Assembly: GCA_900757715.1 (NCBI GenBank)
Contig: CAAEOZ010000179.1
Span: 1 to 25,577, forward strand
Origin: an uncultured Veillonella sp.
GTDB taxonomy: Bacteria; Bacillota; Negativicutes; Veillonellales; Veillonellaceae
DNA: 25,577 nucleotides
Direction: 5' to 3'
This document shows, in pieces, positions 23,290 to 25,577 of this stretch. Numbering within the stretch: the first letter of the stretch is position 1; each line of letters opens with the position of its first letter. Made by a program: the position numbers and the translations under genes. Under the pieces are notes generated by a model, which did not search any database, was not told the DNA's origin, and saw nothing but the letters and a program-made list of their open reading frames with translations.

Positions 23290-23619
23290 ATGCCCAGAAC
23301 CAAAGACAGCAAGAATAAGCCCAAAACTGTGACTGCTGATTTTGCATTCCAGATCGTAGAAAAACAGTCCGAGAGGAAAGCACTTTCTACTGAAATCGCA
23401 TCCATTACTGCCAATGTTGATTCTCTGAAAGCTGACCTGAAAGAGAAGAAGGCTTCGCTGAAAGCTATCGACAAGGAGATTGTCAAACTGGAGGCAAAAA
23501 AGACGAAGGCAGATGCCAAAGCTGCGGAAGAAGCAAAAAAGGCAGAAGCAGAGACCGTTCTGAAAAAGCTGCTTGCCGAAGGCATGAGCGCTGATGAGAT
23601 CCTTGAAAAGCTGAAATAA
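23290..23619 (+). CDS. Small basic coiled-coil protein of unknown function
   Basis: The 109-residue product has a basic N-terminus (MPRTKDSKNKPKT), a long Lys/Ala/Glu-rich heptad-like helix at about residues 22-88 with SLKADLKEKKASLKAIDK, and a short C-terminal helix GMSADEILEKLK that resembles a small helical DNA-binding or docking motif. GAAAGAGGT precedes the ATG. It is followed directly by a terminator and preceded by a 79-base AT-rich gap, so it may be a single-gene unit. I do not recognise the family. A nucleoid-associated or mobile-element accessory role is possible but unproven. Confidence 0.65.
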   Translation: MPRTKDSKNKPKTVTADFAFQIVEKQSERKALSTEIASITANVDSLKADLKEKKASLKAIDKEIVKLEAKKTKADAKAAEEAKKAEAETVLKKLLAEGMSADEILEKLK

Positions 23620-23645
23620 ACAAGAATCCAAGAAAAAAAGAAATG

Positions 23646-23689
23646 CCGTGTGGACAAACTGAACTTCAGGAGTTCACGCGGTATATTTT
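23646..23689 (+). terminator. Rho-independent terminator after the small coiled-coil gene
   Basis: CCGTGTGGAC (23646-23655) pairs with GTTCACGCGG (23672-23681) allowing two G-U pairs, with CTGA/TCAG pairing inside, followed by TATATTTT. Confidence 0.75.
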
Positions 23690-23738
23690 GAAAGTCGCTA
23701 TATAGTTTATAACGAAAATAAAAAGGAGCGTGAGAAGA

Positions 23739-24122
23739 ATGAACCTATCAAAAATACATCACATTGCAATCATCGTATCTGACTACGAAGTAGCTAAGGA
23801 TTTCTATGTGAACAAGCTGGGATTCTCTGCCATCAGAGAAAACTATCGCCCAGAGCGAAAGGACTGGAAGATTGATCTTCGTGTCAATGAACTTACGGAG
23901 TTGGAGATTTTCGCTGAGGAAAATCCTCCGAAGCGTGTGAACCGCCCGGAAGCCTGTGGCCTACGTCATCTTGCGTTCTGCGTGGATAGCGTGGAGCGGA
24001 CGGTGAAAGAGCTGGCGGAGGTAGGGATTGAATGTGAGCCGATTCGAGTTGATGATTATACCGGCAAAAAGATGACTTTCTTCCATGATCCGGACAGACT
24101 GCCGCTGGAGCTGCACGAGTAA
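23739..24122 (+). CDS. VOC/glyoxalase superfamily protein (YaeR/GloA2-like)
   Basis: ATG 23739 (MNLSKIHHIAIIVSDYE) has AAAGGAG at 23722-23728; a GTG at 23730 is too close to it. The 127-residue product is a single vicinal-oxygen-chelate unit with two beta-alpha-beta-beta-beta halves. Candidate metal ligands are the His in IHHIAIIVSDY, Glu in LTELEIFAE, His in GLRHLAFCVDS and Glu in PLELHE. This is the layout of small glyoxalase I-like proteins such as YaeR. Substrate is unknown; a detoxification role is possible. It lies two bases before the next gene, so the two are co-transcribed although their functions look unrelated. Confidence 0.88.
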   Translation: MNLSKIHHIAIIVSDYEVAKDFYVNKLGFSAIRENYRPERKDWKIDLRVNELTELEIFAEENPPKRVNRPEACGLRHLAFCVDSVERTVKELAEVGIECEPIRVDDYTGKKMTFFHDPDRLPLELHE

Positions 24123-24124
24123 TT

Positions 24125-24919
24125 ATGGGAGAGAAAAGAGCATATAAACCCCGGAAGCCCGGCGGTGGCCGGAAGAAGCTGAAGCCGGAGTATGATGCCG
24201 GGAGGAATCTGAAAGAGCAGATGGAAAAAGCTGTGGCACTTTATGATTATGAGATGTCCTTGCAGGCCATCGGTGAAGAACTGGGATTAAATCCAATAAA
24301 GGTACGGAAGCTGCTCATTACGGCTGGTGTGTATGAATCGGATGTGGCCGAGAAGGTACAGGATACATTTGAGGAGTGTCGAGAAACACAAGACTACAAA
24401 ACCTCCATACTCTCAACCGCAAAAGAGCTTAACCTTTCCAAAGCCTCCGTTACCTCGTACCTGCCATATAAAAAAGGTGTGTACTTCCCAAGTACAGTAG
24501 AAAAAGAAAAAATCAGTGTTGGAGCAGAGCGGCAGCGGAGATACAGAGCGATGAAGCGATGGAGGACTGATCTGACAAAAGAAAATTTCTGGGGTGTGGT
24601 TCTGGCTTATGCTGGTGTGAAATTTAAAACCTACTCCGGGTTGCCATTTACTTACGAAATTAAAAAAGGCAGAAATGGCGAGTACACGAAGGAGCTGTGG
24701 ATTGACAGACGGGAGAAGAGTAAAAGTTTGGCATGGAGTTCGGTGCTGCTGGCACTACAGAATATTAAAAAGGTGGGAGAAGTGGTAGACCGCCCGAAAG
24801 CTCTGGGCGATATCCGGGGAGTGACTTACATTTATGGCATGTTCTATCGGTTCAGATTGATCGATGTGCCGGATGAAGTGAAGGAGAAGATGAAGAGATC
24901 GTTCAGTGAATCGTCCTGA
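24125..24919 (+). CDS. Helix-turn-helix DNA-binding protein (sigma-factor region-4-like N-terminus)
   Basis: The 264-residue protein has a basic start (MGEKRAYKPRKPGGGRKK). Two HTH-like segments follow, YDYEMSLQAIGEELGLNPIKVRKLLITAGVY at about residues 40-70 and SILSTAKELNLSKASVTSYLPYKKGVY at about 95-120. The C-terminal domain has GLPFTYEIKKGRNGEYTKELWIDRREKSKSLAWSSVLLAL. Such proteins are common in plasmids, conjugative elements and genomic islands of Clostridia, where they probably regulate transcription. It starts two bases after the VOC gene stop. Exact function unknown. Confidence 0.72.
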   Translation: MGEKRAYKPRKPGGGRKKLKPEYDAGRNLKEQMEKAVALYDYEMSLQAIGEELGLNPIKVRKLLITAGVYESDVAEKVQDTFEECRETQDYKTSILSTAKELNLSKASVTSYLPYKKGVYFPSTVEKEKISVGAERQRRYRAMKRWRTDLTKENFWGVVLAYAGVKFKTYSGLPFTYEIKKGRNGEYTKELWIDRREKSKSLAWSSVLLALQNIKKVGEVVDRPKALGDIRGVTYIYGMFYRFRLIDVPDEVKEKMKRSFSESS

Positions 24920-24989
24920 CACGGATGTGTCAAGGTTGCCCGTGTAGGAACATCAATAACGGTTACACAACGTTAAAATAGCAATATGT

Positions 24990-25036
24990 CCACGATGAAC
25001 AGGCACGCCACCTGCTTATCGTGGGCGTTTCGTTTT
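24990..25036 (+). terminator. Rho-independent terminator
   Basis: CCACGAT (24990-24996) pairs with ATCGTGG (25018-25024); CAGG (25000-25003) pairs with CCTG (25011-25014) inside. GCGTTTCGTTTT follows. It ends the VOC-HTH unit. Confidence 0.8.
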
Positions 25037-25056
25037 ATACAGTGTCTTTATGAATG

Positions 25057-25096
25057 ACGGTAAGGTTCTATTTTGAACTTTGCCGTTTTTATTTTT
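25057..25096 (+). terminator. Second rho-independent terminator in tandem
   Basis: ACGGTAAGGTTC (25057-25068) pairs with GAACTTTGCCGT (25075-25086) with two G-U pairs and a 6-base loop, followed by a T-rich run (TTTTTATTTTTG). Confidence 0.8.
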
Positions 25097-25577
25097 GTCC
25101 AAAATTGTGAAATTTTCAAAAATGTATTCCAAAACGGCCCTGCGGATCCCTATTAGTATAGGGGCTTTCAAAATCTTTTGTGAAAAGGCTTTCCTCTAGT
25201 TTTATGAGTGAAAAACAAACAAAATCTGTATTCTAAAATTAGTCAGTTCAACAAAATTTGAAAAACTGGTTGCCATAAATCCATTTTAGATTGTTATAGG
25301 TAGAGGGGTACGTTGGAAAAATGAATTTTCTTTGAATTTTCAAAAGGCCCGGTTTAAAAACAGCCCTTTGAGTTTGTATAGGGTGTAAGGACTATTTTTC
25401 CAGGCTGACCGCTTCTCTGTGGTTTCACTTGTGAAAGCCCCTGATTCCTTACAAAGCTACATCGTACCTTGATAATTTCATGAGCCACCCCAGCAGGATA
25501 CCTCTGGTACTGAATGTGCATTCTGCGCGTCTTACCGGAAAATACGCCGGAGAAAATCGGGCAGGAACGGGCTGGGA
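25097..25577. other. About 480 bases without a convincing gene
   Basis: The first half is AT-rich with scattered short runs; the last 80 bases are G/C-richer and may be the edge of the next gene or element. Only short frames exist (for example 55 codons on the minus strand, 25521 to 25354), none with a ribosome binding site or known motif. I see no tRNA, rRNA or insertion-sequence ends. Confidence 0.5.

Noticed and set aside
24933..24980. Possible small RNA between the HTH gene and the first terminator (GACAC/GTGTC hairpin near 24918)
   Set aside because: Only a 5-bp stem and no promoter visible; more likely the 3' untranslated part of the HTH messenger.
25354..25521. 55-codon minus-strand frame near the window end
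   Set aside because: No ribosome binding site, no family resemblance, and close to terminators; cannot be supported as a gene.
1..25577. CRISPR arrays, tRNA or rRNA genes, insertion-sequence ends
   Set aside because: No regularly spaced repeats, cloverleaf-like segments, rRNA blocks or transposase motifs were seen on either strand.

Overview
The window reads as a low-to-moderate GC Firmicute (Clostridia). A Faecalibacterium-like gut bacterium is my best guess, for two reasons. Genes carry strong GGAGG-type ribosome binding sites, and HDV-like self-cleaving ribozymes sit next to a glmM-type gene, an arrangement I recall being reported for Faecalibacterium prausnitzii. Base composition is a patchwork: the genes at 708-1907, 2946-4127 and 16298-17678 use many G/C-ending codons, whereas most others are AT-rich, as is common in exchanged surface-polysaccharide loci.

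Region 1 (1 to about 17.7 kb) is one long, tightly packed plus-strand exopolysaccharide/capsule cluster. It holds six or seven glycosyltransferases, a radical SAM/SPASM protein, five O-acyl/acetyltransferases, a Wzy-like polymerase, a polysaccharide pyruvyl transferase with a ferredoxin/F420-hydrogenase-beta-like partner, a Wzx flippase and a glmM-type phosphosugar mutase. All five acyl/acetyltransferase genes carry a poly-G tract of 6, 8, 8, 9 or 9 bases. Three of them (4127-5142, 5674-6227, 9634-10330) are out of frame exactly at the tract, and one G more or fewer restores a full-length protein. This looks like a battery of phase-variable genes set to different ON/OFF states that would vary polymer acylation. 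The glmM-like gene is also broken, by an apparent 5-base deletion unrelated to a homopolymer.

Region 2 (17.7 to 23.2 kb) is an accessory, defence-like region built on a duplicated module. Each copy has a minus-strand small zinc-ribbon gene, then a hairpin, then a 71-nt HDV-like ribozyme on the plus strand, then a PD-(D/E)XK nuclease-like gene. The two ribozymes (18085-18155 and 21891-21961) share the core and differ by compensatory changes in the helices. Copy 1 is followed by an Mrr-like nuclease, a membrane-anchored alpha/alpha-toroid protein and a Nudix-like protein. Copy 2 is followed by a second PD-(D/E)XK protein and a possible HEPN-like protein. No clear terminator is seen between glmM and ribozyme 1 or between unit 1 and ribozyme 2, so the ribozymes could cut read-through transcripts and give each unit a 5'-OH messenger.

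Region 3 (23.2 to 25.6 kb) has a small coiled-coil basic protein with its own terminator, a VOC/glyoxalase-like protein, an HTH DNA-binding protein of a type common in mobile elements, two consecutive terminators and about 480 bases without a convincing gene.
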